Positions 38,095 to 47,741 of a stretch of DNA of 55,906 bases are shown here, piece after piece; within the stretch, counting starts at the first letter, position 1, and each line of letters starts with the position of its first letter. The DNA lies in assembly GCA_902513515.1 (NCBI GenBank), contig CABXNE010000006.1, forward strand, positions 1 through 55,906, written 5' to 3'. Both the position numbers and the translations under genes were made by a program. The notes beneath the pieces are model-generated. The model searched no databases and was not told where the DNA came from. It saw only the letters and a program-made list of their open reading frames with translations. This DNA is from an uncultured SAR86 cluster bacterium. Its GTDB lineage: Bacteria > Pseudomonadota > Gammaproteobacteria > Magnimaribacterales > D2472.

Positions 38095-38583
38095 ACTTCT
38101 TTCAATCCTAGGTTTTGAAGAATACCCAGAAGATAGAGACCTGTACATGCTGGACGTTTTTATAAAAACTGTCTTCTTTATCAACCAATTGCCTCCTTTT
38201 TGTCTTGTATACATATCTTCGTATGTGCCATTTATGTTTAAGCAAAGTTTTTTCTTTGTATCAATCAAACTGTATGAGAGAGACCAAAATCCATTCGCTT
38301 CATTGTTTGATAGTAAATTAATAACTGGATTCTTGCCTGAATGCTGCTCAAGTAGATGTTGATGACATGAATTTAACTTGAATTTATTCACCATGTCTTG
38401 GGCGCAAGAGAAGATACCAAAATCTTCAAAATCTATATGAACTTTATTGGAGCAGAAACACTCAAGGATTTCATTTGGTTTTTTTGAATCACAGGCATTC
38501 CAATATTTAAATTTTAATTTTTTAATCTCATTAAACGACTCTAGTAATTCAATTCTTTTGATGATATTTACTTTGCTTATCAT
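38071..38583 (-). CDS. SnoaL/NTF2-like family protein
   Basis: ELLESFNEIKKLKFKYWNACDSKKPNEILECF is NTF2-like; convergent with 37681-38094. Confidence 0.65.
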   Translation of the reverse strand: MISKVNIIKRIELLESFNEIKKLKFKYWNACDSKKPNEILECFCSNKVHIDFEDFGIFSCAQDMVNKFKLNSCHQHLLEQHSGKNPVINLLSNNEANGFWSLSYSLIDTKKKLCLNINGTYEDMYTRQKGGNWLIKKTVFIKTSSMYRSLSSGYSSKPRIERSLELKKSF

Positions 38584-38651
38584 TAATTAGTATTTTGATT
38601 TATATATAACCTAAATCCAATAGTTGACTTATTATTAATAATGTTATTAAA

Positions 38652-38671
38652 TACTGTATATATATACAGTA
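38652..38671. promoter_or_regulatory. LexA/SOS box
   Basis: TACTGTATATATATACAGTA, a perfect palindrome matching the gammaproteobacterial CTGT-N8-ACAG consensus, downstream of TTGACT (38624-38629). Confidence 0.8.
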
Positions 38672-38683
38672 TAGGTAAAAATT

Positions 38684-38917
38684 ATGAATAATCTAATACA
38701 TTTAAACCCTTTAGATCCAATCTTTAATGAGTATGAAGCATTTGTAGATAAAGGAGCTGGATTGAAGACAATTGCATTTAAATATTTTGGTGCAGATATA
38801 CAAAAAGCTCTTAAATATCTAGATATTAATAATAAAGAAGAGTCCCTCCACGATGAATTCCCTAGCTTTAATTTAATTGATAGCAAGGAATATTATCAAC
38901 CTGAATTACTGCATTAA
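38684..38917 (+). CDS. Hypothetical 77-aa protein, putatively SOS-controlled
   Basis: ATG 13 nt after the LexA box; no recognised family. Confidence 0.6.
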   Translation: MNNLIHLNPLDPIFNEYEAFVDKGAGLKTIAFKYFGADIQKALKYLDINNKEESLHDEFPSFNLIDSKEYYQPELLH

Positions 38918-38981
38918 AGATTCCAGTTTTTTCAATTAATTCAATCTTTTATTCTAGAGTTTTCTATATATAATTTTAATT

Positions 38982-39181
38982 AGAAGTCGCATACATAAAT
39001 TACTAAGGGGATTTATTTATGCTTGTTTTAATGCCCTTGCGCAGGAGGTGATCTTATTAGTATTTATATTACATTAGGAAACGGAGGGTTCGCCTTTTGA
39101 CAAGAGGTGAGTCACTGAATTCGCCTATCAGACTTATCTAACTCTGATAGTTAGAAGCCTCTTTCGAGAGGCTTCTTTTTT
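38982..39181 (+). ncRNA. Structured intergenic ncRNA or leader candidate
   Basis: TATAAT at 38969-38974; hairpins AAGGG/CCCTT, TCGCCTTTT-GAC-AAGAGGTGA, CTATCAGA/TCTGATAG; ends in a strong terminator. Confidence 0.55.
39153..39181 (+). terminator. Rho-independent terminator
   Basis: GAAGCCTCT-TTCG-AGAGGCTTC stem-loop followed by T6. Confidence 0.93.
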
Positions 39182-39261
39182 AGTAATTTATATTTAAATT
39201 ATTCCCCTAAAATTTTTCTATTAGTTTAAAATTCACAAACTTTTTAACTCTAAATTTGATT

Positions 39262-40113
39262 ATGGAATTCAAAGATTGGATCTTGCTTATTGCCTTGGCA
39301 GCAATTTGGGGGAGCGCCTTTATGTTTATTAAAATCTCAGCCGTAGATTTTGGGCCTATTTTATTAGTCACTTTAAGATTACTTATAGCAGGTTTGGTAT
39401 TCATGCCGCTTTTATTAAGGCATAAATATAGATTATTGTTTAAATCTCATTTACCTGGAATTTTTATTATTGCAATAATTAGTAATGCTTTGCCATTTAC
39501 GCTTTTTGCGTTTGCTTCTCTTGGCGCAACATCTAATATGCTTGGCATATTGAATGGGACCACTGCATTCATTACAACTGTCATTGCGTATTTTTGGTTA
39601 AATGAATCTATTTCAACAAAGCAGGTTATTGGTCTAGGTCTTGGATTTATCGGTATATTAATATTAGTTAATCCCGCCAATGGATCAACGACGATTCTTG
39701 CAAGCATATGTGCCTTAATTGGTTCTATCTGTTATGCCTTTAATGCAACTTATCTACAAAAATATCACTCTAACTCAAATAAAAAAGTTCTAATCGGTTG
39801 GTCTATGCTTTTTGGTGGTTTGATGATGACGCCAATTGCTGCCTTTAATTTACCCAATGCTCTACCAAGTATAAATTCTTTTTTAGCTTTACTTTGGCTT
39901 GCAGTTGTTTCAACCGGCATTGGCTATTTAGTTTTTGTACGATTGATTGATAAAATTGGTGCTGTAAAAACGGCAACTCTGACATATTTATTACCAGTGT
40001 TTAGTATTATATGGGGAGCTATTTTTCTAGAAGAACAAATAACTTTAATTATTTTTGGCGGTTTTATTTTTGTTATGATGGGAATGTACTTTGCCAACAC
40101 TGTAAAGAAATAA
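39262..40113 (+). CDS. EamA/DMT family transporter
   Basis: 10-TM EamA repeat (AAIWGSAFMFIKIS..., FLIPLLxxxWG-type end motif: YLLPVFSIIWGAIFLEE). Confidence 0.92.
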   Translation: MEFKDWILLIALAAIWGSAFMFIKISAVDFGPILLVTLRLLIAGLVFMPLLLRHKYRLLFKSHLPGIFIIAIISNALPFTLFAFASLGATSNMLGILNGTTAFITTVIAYFWLNESISTKQVIGLGLGFIGILILVNPANGSTTILASICALIGSICYAFNATYLQKYHSNSNKKVLIGWSMLFGGLMMTPIAAFNLPNALPSINSFLALLWLAVVSTGIGYLVFVRLIDKIGAVKTATLTYLLPVFSIIWGAIFLEEQITLIIFGGFIFVMMGMYFANTVKK

Positions 40114-40129
40114 TAATCTTAGAAAGCCT

Positions 40130-40489
40130 ATGACTTATACAGAAGAATTACTTGCTAAAGCAGATGAAATTATTCCAAGGGTAACATTAGATGATTTTAA
40201 TAATGATTCTAATGCAAAAGTAATGATAGATGTAAGGCAGCATGAAGAGTTACAAGCATCTGGGTCCGTAATGGGTTCAATGCATGTCCCAAAGGGGGTC
40301 ATAGAATTTAGGTTAAATAATAATAACGATATAACTTTTGATACCTCAGTTTATGTTTTTTGTGCTGTAGGCATAAGATCAGCAATAGCAGGATATAACT
40401 TAAAAAAAGCTGGGTATAAAAGAGTTTTCAATTTAGTTGGGTTTCAAGATATTCTAGATCAAGGAGCTGAAAAGCAACTTTTAACTTAA
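40130..40489 (+). CDS. Rhodanese-like domain protein
   Basis: VMIDVRQHEELQASGSVMGSMHVPKG; VFCAVGIRSAIAGYNLKKAGYK. Confidence 0.9.
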   Translation: MTYTEELLAKADEIIPRVTLDDFNNDSNAKVMIDVRQHEELQASGSVMGSMHVPKGVIEFRLNNNNDITFDTSVYVFCAVGIRSAIAGYNLKKAGYKRVFNLVGFQDILDQGAEKQLLT

Positions 40490-40505
40490 TTCAGGAGTAG
40501 GGCAT

Positions 40506-40907
40506 ATGTTTAGTCATATTATGGTTGGGGCAAATGATATTGAGGCATCAAAAGTTTTCTATGATGCGGTTTTAGGCACCCTTGGATGCAAGCCAGGAAT
40601 CTTATCTGTTAATCCAACAGGCCAAACAAGATATTTATATATTCATGAAAGCAATATGTTTATTGTCTCTGAGCCTATTGACGGTGAACCATCATCAATA
40701 GGTAATGGTAGCACTATAGGTTTCTTAGTTCCTGACGAAGATACAGGGAATGCATGGCATCAGGCAGGAATAGAAAATGGCGGGGAAACATGTGAAGGCC
40801 CTCCAGGTATTAGAGATGTTAAAAAATTAATGGGAACTAATATGTATTTAGCGTATCTCAGAGATCCTTCAGGAAATAAAATCTGTGCTCTTAAAAGAAT
40901 GAACTAG
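40506..40907 (+). CDS. VOC family protein
   Basis: FSHIMVGANDIEASKVFYDAVLG; LRDPSGNKICALK. Confidence 0.92.
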   Translation: MFSHIMVGANDIEASKVFYDAVLGTLGCKPGILSVNPTGQTRYLYIHESNMFIVSEPIDGEPSSIGNGSTIGFLVPDEDTGNAWHQAGIENGGETCEGPPGIRDVKKLMGTNMYLAYLRDPSGNKICALKRMN

Positions 40908-40916
40908 AATTTTTAC

Positions 40917-40993
40917 TGGCACGCCCGGAGAGATTCGAACTCCCGACCCCTTGGTTCGAAGCCAAGTACTCTATCCAGCTGAGCTACGGGCGC
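40917..40993 (-). tRNA. tRNA-Arg (TCG)
   Basis: Reverse complement GCGCCCG...CGGGCGT-G-CCA, anticodon loop CTTCGAA, GTTCGAATC. Confidence 0.96.
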
Positions 40994-41115
40994 ATTAGTT
41001 TCAAGATTATAAAATGATAACCTGAAGACAATCATAGAGCCATGAATTTATAGGGTTGTACAATTTACATTACCCAAACATAATATATTTGAGATATGCA
41101 TTATAAGGAGAAGGC

Positions 41116-43119
41116 ATGTATAGAAATGTAAGTTTGATTTTTATTTTTATATTTTTTTCTAGTTGCTCTGAACCTATTGAAGAGATTGAGGCTGATAGCT
41201 TTCTTAATATTGCAGGTGCTAGAGTTGGTCTTGCTAGTCAGCAACCAATAGATTGGGACTTTCAGGCAGTGGATCCATATTTAAACATTGATCCAAAAAT
41301 GAGCTCTTCAAGAGTGCCGTTGTTTGGTGATTTGCACGTGCATACTACCTATTCTTTTGATGCTTATATATTTGGAACCTTAGCAACACCAGATGATGCT
41401 TATGAGTTCGCTAAGGGAAAGTCAATTAAGCATCCTGCTGGATTTGATGTAAGTTTAGATAGGCCTTTAGATTTTTATGGCGTTACTGATCACGGAACGT
41501 TTTTAGGTCAAGTTGCTGAGGCTGCAACTCCAGGCACACCTTATTATGATGCCCCATCTAGCGTGCAAGTTAATGATATTAATAGCCCAGAAAATTTAAA
41601 TATATCAACTATCCCAAGAAGAACTGAAGCTTTTGGAGGATTTTTAGTTAATACAATAACGGCTTTAAGAGAGAGAAAGCTTGATATCCAATATTTAGAC
41701 AGTGTAAGCAGAAGAGCTTGGGCTGATACAGTGGCAGCTGCAGAACGACACAATGACCCCGGAAATTTTACAACCTTTATAGCCTATGAATACACTGCTT
41801 CAACTGCAGATATGGGTAATCTTCATAGAAATGTAATCTTTAAAGGTAATGGCAATCGTATACCTTCAGTTCCTTACAGCAGAGCTAACTCTAATGACCC
41901 TGAGGGATTATGGAAATGGATGGATAGAATAAGAGAGGATGGTATTGAAAGCTTGGCCATACCTCATAATTCAAATGGATCAGATGGTTTTATGTTTGCT
42001 TTAAAAGACTCATACGGAAATCCATTAACTAAAGAATATGCTGAACTTAGAATGCGTAATGAACCTATAGTTGAGATTACACAGGTTAAGGGCACTTCTG
42101 ATACTCATCCAGCTCTTTCTACCAACGATGAATGGGCGGACTTTGAGATCATGCCATTTAAAGTTGCAACACAAAGCTACTCTGAGCCTAAAGGAAGTTA
42201 TGTGAGAGATGCTTTGTTGGAAGGGATTAAAATGGAAGAAAAAGAGGGTTTTAACCCATATAAATTTGGCTTTATTGGTTCAAGTGATACGCACACAGCG
42301 GCATCCTCTCAAGAAGAAGATAATTTTTTTGCAAAAATAGGTTTATTGGATTCAAGCGCTGCTTTGCGTGGATCTATTCCAATGACTGATCCTGCTATTT
42401 TGGAGACTGATCAATCATTGACTGAGGTTGATGGAAAAAAATATATGAATTCATCGGCAATTACCTGGGGCGCATCTGGACTTGCGGGAGTATGGGCTGA
42501 AACAAATACTAGAGACAGCATTTATGATGCTTTTAGACGCAAGGAATCCTTTGCAACGTCAGGCCCTAGAATGACCATACGTTTTTTTGCTGGTTTTAAC
42601 TTAGATCAAAGCAAGATCAATGATGCTGATTTGATTGAGTACCTTTACGCAAATGCAAAAACTATGGGCGCTGATTTAGATGGCATAGGGCAACAAACAC
42701 CTAGCTTCTTTGTTTGGGCTGTGCGAGATGCCTATACAGCACCGCTACAAAGGGTTCAAATTATAAAGGGTTATGTTGATGCCAGTGGTCAACCTCATGA
42801 ACAAGTCTTTGATGTTGCTTGTTCAGATGGAGGTGTGCCTGATCTTAATAGTTTTAGATGCCCAGATAACAATGCGAAAGTTGATATTTCAAGTTGTGCA
42901 TTTTCTCAAGATGTTGGAGCGGTTGAATTAAAAACCTTTTGGAGCGATCCGACTTTTGAAGTTGATCAAAGAGCTTTTTATTATGTTAGAGCGCTTGAAA
43001 ATCCAACTTGTCGATGGAGCACCTGGGATGCAGTGAGAAATAATGTTGAGCCAAGACCTGATATGCCTAAAACGATTCAAGAGCGTGTTTGGTCATCACC
43101 CATTCACTATATTCCATAA
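41116..43119 (+). CDS. DUF3604 domain lipoprotein
   Basis: FGDLHVHTTYSFDAYIFG, GVTDHGTFLG, GFIGSSDTHT are typical DUF3604 motifs. Confidence 0.93.
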   Translation: MYRNVSLIFIFIFFSSCSEPIEEIEADSFLNIAGARVGLASQQPIDWDFQAVDPYLNIDPKMSSSRVPLFGDLHVHTTYSFDAYIFGTLATPDDAYEFAKGKSIKHPAGFDVSLDRPLDFYGVTDHGTFLGQVAEAATPGTPYYDAPSSVQVNDINSPENLNISTIPRRTEAFGGFLVNTITALRERKLDIQYLDSVSRRAWADTVAAAERHNDPGNFTTFIAYEYTASTADMGNLHRNVIFKGNGNRIPSVPYSRANSNDPEGLWKWMDRIREDGIESLAIPHNSNGSDGFMFALKDSYGNPLTKEYAELRMRNEPIVEITQVKGTSDTHPALSTNDEWADFEIMPFKVATQSYSEPKGSYVRDALLEGIKMEEKEGFNPYKFGFIGSSDTHTAASSQEEDNFFAKIGLLDSSAALRGSIPMTDPAILETDQSLTEVDGKKYMNSSAITWGASGLAGVWAETNTRDSIYDAFRRKESFATSGPRMTIRFFAGFNLDQSKINDADLIEYLYANAKTMGADLDGIGQQTPSFFVWAVRDAYTAPLQRVQIIKGYVDASGQPHEQVFDVACSDGGVPDLNSFRCPDNNAKVDISSCAFSQDVGAVELKTFWSDPTFEVDQRAFYYVRALENPTCRWSTWDAVRNNVEPRPDMPKTIQERVWSSPIHYIP

Positions 43120-43132
43120 AGCTTAATTACTC

Positions 43133-44119
43133 ATGAAGAATCTATTGGTGTTTTTCGCTATATCTTTCTTGTTTTCAAGTCTTATATATGCAGAAAACTT
43201 CAAAAATACTGATGAGCAACTCAATGAAAAAACTTTTGGCCAATTTATGTCCTGGGTCTTTGATGGTAAAGAAAGCCCAGAGAGAGCAATCATTGAGACT
43301 TCCAATGAGTGGCAACAGCTAACAGTCAATCAAAGCAACTATGCAGTTTGGATAGGGCATGCAACATATCTCATTAACAATGGTGATATAAATATTCTTA
43401 CTGATCCTATCTTTTCAGAGCGCGCTTCACCAATTGGTTTTACTGGGCCAAAAAGGATGATTCCTCCAGCTATGAATCTAGAAGATTTACCAAAGATAGA
43501 TGCTGTGGTTGTTAGTCATAATCATTATGATCACTTTGACATCTGGTCACTTAAAAAATTACATAAGCTTAATCCAGAAACTATTTTTATGGTTCCTGCC
43601 GGAGATAAAAAAAGATTAATTAAAGCAGGTCTTACGCATGTCTTTGAGATGGACTGGTGGGATACAAAACAAATAAGTAAAACAAATTTTCACTTTACAC
43701 CTGTTCAACATTGGTCAAAGCGAGGTTTTTTTGATCGCAATAAGAGTCTGTGGGGTGGTTGGTTTATGAAGACAGAAGATTTATCTTTATATCATGCAGG
43801 TGATACAGGATACTCAAGTGATTTTAAAACAACTTATGAGCGTCTTGGTGCGCCGGATTACTCATTTATACCCATTGGAGCCTATGATCCTCGGTGGTTT
43901 ATGAAGGATTCTCATGTTAATCCAGAGGAAGCAGTACAAATTGCACTGGATCTAAAAACACCGCATTCATTTGGCATGCACTGGGGTACATTTATTCTGA
44001 CAGATGAGCCTGTTACTGAGCCTCCTATCAGATTACAACAAGCTCTCAAAGAACAAAATTTAGCATCAGATTTCTTTAGATCTCCAAAGCCTGGAGAGAT
44101 TCTCCAACTTACTAAATAA
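43133..44119 (+). CDS. MBL-fold metallohydrolase (NAPE-PLD/UlaG-like)
   Basis: WIGHATYLI, VVSHNHYDHFD, YHAGDTGYSSDF, FGMHWGTF. Confidence 0.93.
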   Translation: MKNLLVFFAISFLFSSLIYAENFKNTDEQLNEKTFGQFMSWVFDGKESPERAIIETSNEWQQLTVNQSNYAVWIGHATYLINNGDINILTDPIFSERASPIGFTGPKRMIPPAMNLEDLPKIDAVVVSHNHYDHFDIWSLKKLHKLNPETIFMVPAGDKKRLIKAGLTHVFEMDWWDTKQISKTNFHFTPVQHWSKRGFFDRNKSLWGGWFMKTEDLSLYHAGDTGYSSDFKTTYERLGAPDYSFIPIGAYDPRWFMKDSHVNPEEAVQIALDLKTPHSFGMHWGTFILTDEPVTEPPIRLQQALKEQNLASDFFRSPKPGEILQLTK

Positions 44120-44135
44120 GTCTTATAATTAATCT

Positions 44136-44504
44136 ATGAGTCAATTAAATGTTTTTGGTGAACCATTACCAATCTGCTGTGAAGATCCTATGACAGGGTT
44201 CACCCGTTCAGGCTCTTGTGAAACCATGGACCAAGATCATGGCATACACACAGTTTGTGCTCATATGACTGATGACTTTCTAGCTTTTTCCAAAGCTCAG
44301 GGCAATGATCTATCTACTCCAATACCTGAGTATGGCTTTCCTGGTTTAAAGGAGGGGGATGACTGGTGTCTATGTGCACCAAGATGGGTAGAGGCTTATG
44401 AAGCTAATTGTGCTCCTAAAATTTATTTAACAAAATCTCATATAAAAACATTAGAATTAGTTCCTCTAAAAATTCTTAGAGAATACGCATTAGATATTAA
44501 CTAG
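44136..44504 (+). CDS. DUF2237 family protein
   Basis: NVFGEPLPICCEDPMTGFTRSGSCET...GDDWCLCAPRWVEA. Confidence 0.92.
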   Translation: MSQLNVFGEPLPICCEDPMTGFTRSGSCETMDQDHGIHTVCAHMTDDFLAFSKAQGNDLSTPIPEYGFPGLKEGDDWCLCAPRWVEAYEANCAPKIYLTKSHIKTLELVPLKILREYALDIN

Positions 44505-44507
44505 TAT

Positions 44508-45422
44508 ATGAGCATCACATTTAAAACAAAAAACGGAAAGATTGTTCATGATGATTCATTAAAGTATCTAAAAAGATTAAAAGATAATTCTGTTGACCTT
44601 ATTATAACTAGTCCACCATTTGCTCTTACAAGAGAAAAAGCATATGGAAATAAAAAAGGTGATGAGTATATGGATTGGTTAAAAGATTTTGGTCAAATTT
44701 TTTATAAAAAACTTAAAGATGAGGGAAGTCTTGTTATAGATTTTGGTGGATCTTGGGTGCCTGGAATACCAGCAAGAAATCTCCATCAATTTAAAATTCC
44801 TCTTTTGTTTTGTGAGGATTTAAATTTTTATTTAGCGCAAGAATTTTTTTGGTGGAATACTTCAAAAATGCCATCACCAGCTTCATGGGTAACGCGATCT
44901 CGAGAACGCATCACTGATTCAGTAAATTATATATTCTGGTTTTCAAAATCTCCAAATCCGAAAGCAGATAATCGAAAAATTTTAAAGCCTTATTCTGAAA
45001 AGATGCTAAACATGATTAAAAATCAAAAATATAATATGAGAAACAGACCAAGCGGACATAATGTTTCAAAGACATGGGCAAAAGATAATGGAGGTGCAAT
45101 ACCGCAAAATTTTTTTCCATATGGTAATTCAGCTAATGACCCATACTTTCAATATTGTGATGAAAAGAAAATTAAAAAACATCCAGCAAGATTTGGAAAA
45201 TTTATTCCAGAGTTCTTTATTAGATTTTTAACAGATGAGAAAGACTTGGTTGTCGATCCATTTGCAGGAAGTTGTACAACAGGAGCTATTGCTGACGCTT
45301 TGAATAGGAAATGGATTTGTATAGACACTGATAAAGACTACCTGAGGGGTGGAGAGGGACGATTTCAAGACCCATACAAATTTAAAATTGATCCCGAAGA
45401 GAATATGGAGTTTAATTTTTAG
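44508..45422 (+). CDS. Site-specific DNA methyltransferase, beta-class, probably N4-cytosine
   Basis: Motif IV TSPPF before motif I DPFAGSCTTG; HPARFGKFIPEFFIRFLT block. Confidence 0.88.
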   Translation: MSITFKTKNGKIVHDDSLKYLKRLKDNSVDLIITSPPFALTREKAYGNKKGDEYMDWLKDFGQIFYKKLKDEGSLVIDFGGSWVPGIPARNLHQFKIPLLFCEDLNFYLAQEFFWWNTSKMPSPASWVTRSRERITDSVNYIFWFSKSPNPKADNRKILKPYSEKMLNMIKNQKYNMRNRPSGHNVSKTWAKDNGGAIPQNFFPYGNSANDPYFQYCDEKKIKKHPARFGKFIPEFFIRFLTDEKDLVVDPFAGSCTTGAIADALNRKWICIDTDKDYLRGGEGRFQDPYKFKIDPEENMEFNF

Positions 45423-46914
45423 AAATCTTAAATCTCATCAATGCATCTTTTACTTCAAAATAATCATCCATAGTTAACCTTTCATCTCTCTCAATTTTGA
45501 AACGAGTAGACATCTCCAAGATTATATATATGTAGTAATCAGTAAGGTTTACAAAATCATTTTGAGTGAGATAGGGGTGATCAAGGTTTACAATAATGTG
45601 AAATTCAATATGGTTAATAGCCTTATAAGCTGCATATGGTTTATCTTCGCCATTATGAGTTGGGTACATTTTTACAATATAATTTTTAAGGTTAAAAACT
45701 ATTTCTTGATCTTTTGGAATTGCACTAAATGTTCCATCAATTCTTTTTTTAATAATGTCCATTTCAGGAATAGGTTTTCTAGAAATTTCGCCTAAGTCCG
45801 TATCAGGTATAATATCTTCTAAATCACCCCTCGCAGTTTCCTCTTCGTCTAAAGTAGTTGCTTGTTTTTCTTGAATAGACTTTGCAATCGAAGTAATTTT
45901 ATTATCTTTGAAAAATTGATCTAAGTAAGTCTCCATTATCTCTAGATCATCATTTGAGATACTTGATTTTGTATGAGAGACTGTTCCATCATTAAATACC
46001 AATTCTCCAACGACCCTCTGGTTTAGAGTGCTTCCAGCTCCTGATGCAAATATTTTTTTTGGCCGCCAAGCTTCAGGATACCCTTGAATCATTCTTCCTC
46101 TTCGCATTATGCTGATTCCAGCATTTTCTCTTGAAGCTCCTCTTCCATAGCCGTCCTCACCAGCTTTCATTCCAACCCTCAAGACTCCAATCCAACCAGT
46201 TACCTCTCGATTTTTATCTTCACCGATATATCCAGGACCGACAGTCCATTTGTAATCTCTTCCAGTTGAAGGATGGGGGTGCAGTTTGAATGGTTCCCAC
46301 TCTAATGTTTCTCCATTGAAAATAATCGTTACACTTTTATTAAGCCAGTTTCTATATGTGGAAGCTAAAAACCTCTTCGCCTTGTTAATCGCAGTAACAT
46401 TAAATGAATGCTTTAAACCTTCAAAGTTTAATTTCGTATATCCATTTGTACCCTCAACATCTTTAGTATCTTCCTCTAATTCATCTTCGTTATTGAAAAT
46501 TCTCTCATTTTCAATAATTACAGAGGTTTGAATATTTTCATCAAATCGCTTGGTCTCAACTGTCCATATTGTCGATAGCCAGATTGCAGCTGATTTCAAG
46601 CCCACATTGAACTCACTTAAGCTATTTTCTGAATCTTTTCTTTTTCGTTCGCCGCCTACATCAAATGCTTCTGTCAAAACTTTTTTTGAAATGCCAGATG
46701 AATTGTCTGTAACCTTCAAGGAAGATGCATCTCTGTCATAAACGATATTAATTGTTAAATTTTCTTTTCTTTTTTTATAAACTTTATCTAGGCTTTTTCG
46801 TTCATCGAAATATGCTTGTATAGAGTTATCACATAATTCTGCAAGGCATTGCCATAGAGAGTAATCTATCCTTTCATAATTTTTTAACGATGCTACGCCA
46901 ACTTTAATTTTCAT
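45412..46914 (-). CDS. GHKL ATPase (MutL/MORC/Hsp90-like)
   Basis: N-box LAELCDNSIQA, G1 VTDNSSGI, G2 FNVGLKSAAIWLS. Confidence 0.82.
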   Translation of the reverse strand: MKIKVGVASLKNYERIDYSLWQCLAELCDNSIQAYFDERKSLDKVYKKRKENLTINIVYDRDASSLKVTDNSSGISKKVLTEAFDVGGERKRKDSENSLSEFNVGLKSAAIWLSTIWTVETKRFDENIQTSVIIENERIFNNEDELEEDTKDVEGTNGYTKLNFEGLKHSFNVTAINKAKRFLASTYRNWLNKSVTIIFNGETLEWEPFKLHPHPSTGRDYKWTVGPGYIGEDKNREVTGWIGVLRVGMKAGEDGYGRGASRENAGISIMRRGRMIQGYPEAWRPKKIFASGAGSTLNQRVVGELVFNDGTVSHTKSSISNDDLEIMETYLDQFFKDNKITSIAKSIQEKQATTLDEEETARGDLEDIIPDTDLGEISRKPIPEMDIIKKRIDGTFSAIPKDQEIVFNLKNYIVKMYPTHNGEDKPYAAYKAINHIEFHIIVNLDHPYLTQNDFVNLTDYYIYIILEMSTRFKIERDERLTMDDYFEVKDALMRFKISKN

Positions 46915-46922
46915 ATCGTTTC

Positions 46923-47741
46923 CTATGTTAATTCGAACATTTTATCTTTACATATAATAGATTTAATTTCTAATAGTTCACTTATTTCAACCTCAGTCGT
47001 AATATTTTTGGATCCAAGAGGGGATAAGTAAATTCCGTCAACCTCTCTATCTACATGAAAGAGATATTCAAAATCTTTGTATGTGATAGAAATATTTGCT
47101 CCATTTTCAAAATATTTATTTCCAATTTCTTGAAATTTAAAAAAATAATTAATCCATGAAATTTCATATCTATCAATTTTATTGATTACTTTGCAATCAT
47201 GAATCAAATATGAAAATTCATTCATATCATTTATATGAGTAGACATAGTAATGTACCTAGCTTTGAAATCTGCCAATCGGGCCTCCCAGCTATGAAGATA
47301 CTTTTCAGCAACAATCATGTACTCAGGATCAACACCATCGAGCATTTTTAGAAATCTTTCTCTTTCAATTTTAGGATTAGAATTTGTATTACATATATTT
47401 TGAAATATTTTCTCCTTTTGATTAGAATAATCAGCATTCACCAGGCATTTTACTTGCCTTGATACATGACTTTCCCAGTCATGGTGACTTAGCTCAACCT
47501 CGATAATTGAGTAATAGCTATAATCTTCTGAGAAAGCTATTAAATCTGGCATAGCATTACCAAAATCTGATAGAAATTTATGATTACATTTATATATCTG
47601 TATTATTTTCTTTTGATCTCTTTCCAAATAAATTGGTAATTGCTGCATAACAACGTTTTGAAAAGAAATTTCATTAGTTGCAAATAAAGAATCATTATTT
47701 GAAAACAGATCTTTGTTGATTAGTATTTGTTGAGATTTCAT
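46923..47741 (-). CDS. Hypothetical protein, candidate PD-(D/E)XE/K nuclease
   Basis: Possible core MPDLIAFSEDYSYYSIIEVELSHHDWESHVSRQV; operonic with the helicase (4-nt overlap). Confidence 0.5.
   Translation of the reverse strand: MKSQQILINKDLFSNNDSLFATNEISFQNVVMQQLPIYLERDQKKIIQIYKCNHKFLSDFGNAMPDLIAFSEDYSYYSIIEVELSHHDWESHVSRQVKCLVNADYSNQKEKIFQNICNTNSNPKIERERFLKMLDGVDPEYMIVAEKYLHSWEARLADFKARYITMSTHINDMNEFSYLIHDCKVINKIDRYEISWINYFFKFQEIGNKYFENGANISITYKDFEYLFHVDREVDGIYLSPLGSKNITTEVEISELLEIKSIICKDKMFELT

Noticed and set aside
38982-39181. 6S, SRP or tmRNA identity for the intergenic structured RNA
   Set aside because: No SRP GGAAGCA-type core, no tmRNA tag/ends and no long 6S-like end-to-end duplex visible by eye; left as unassigned.
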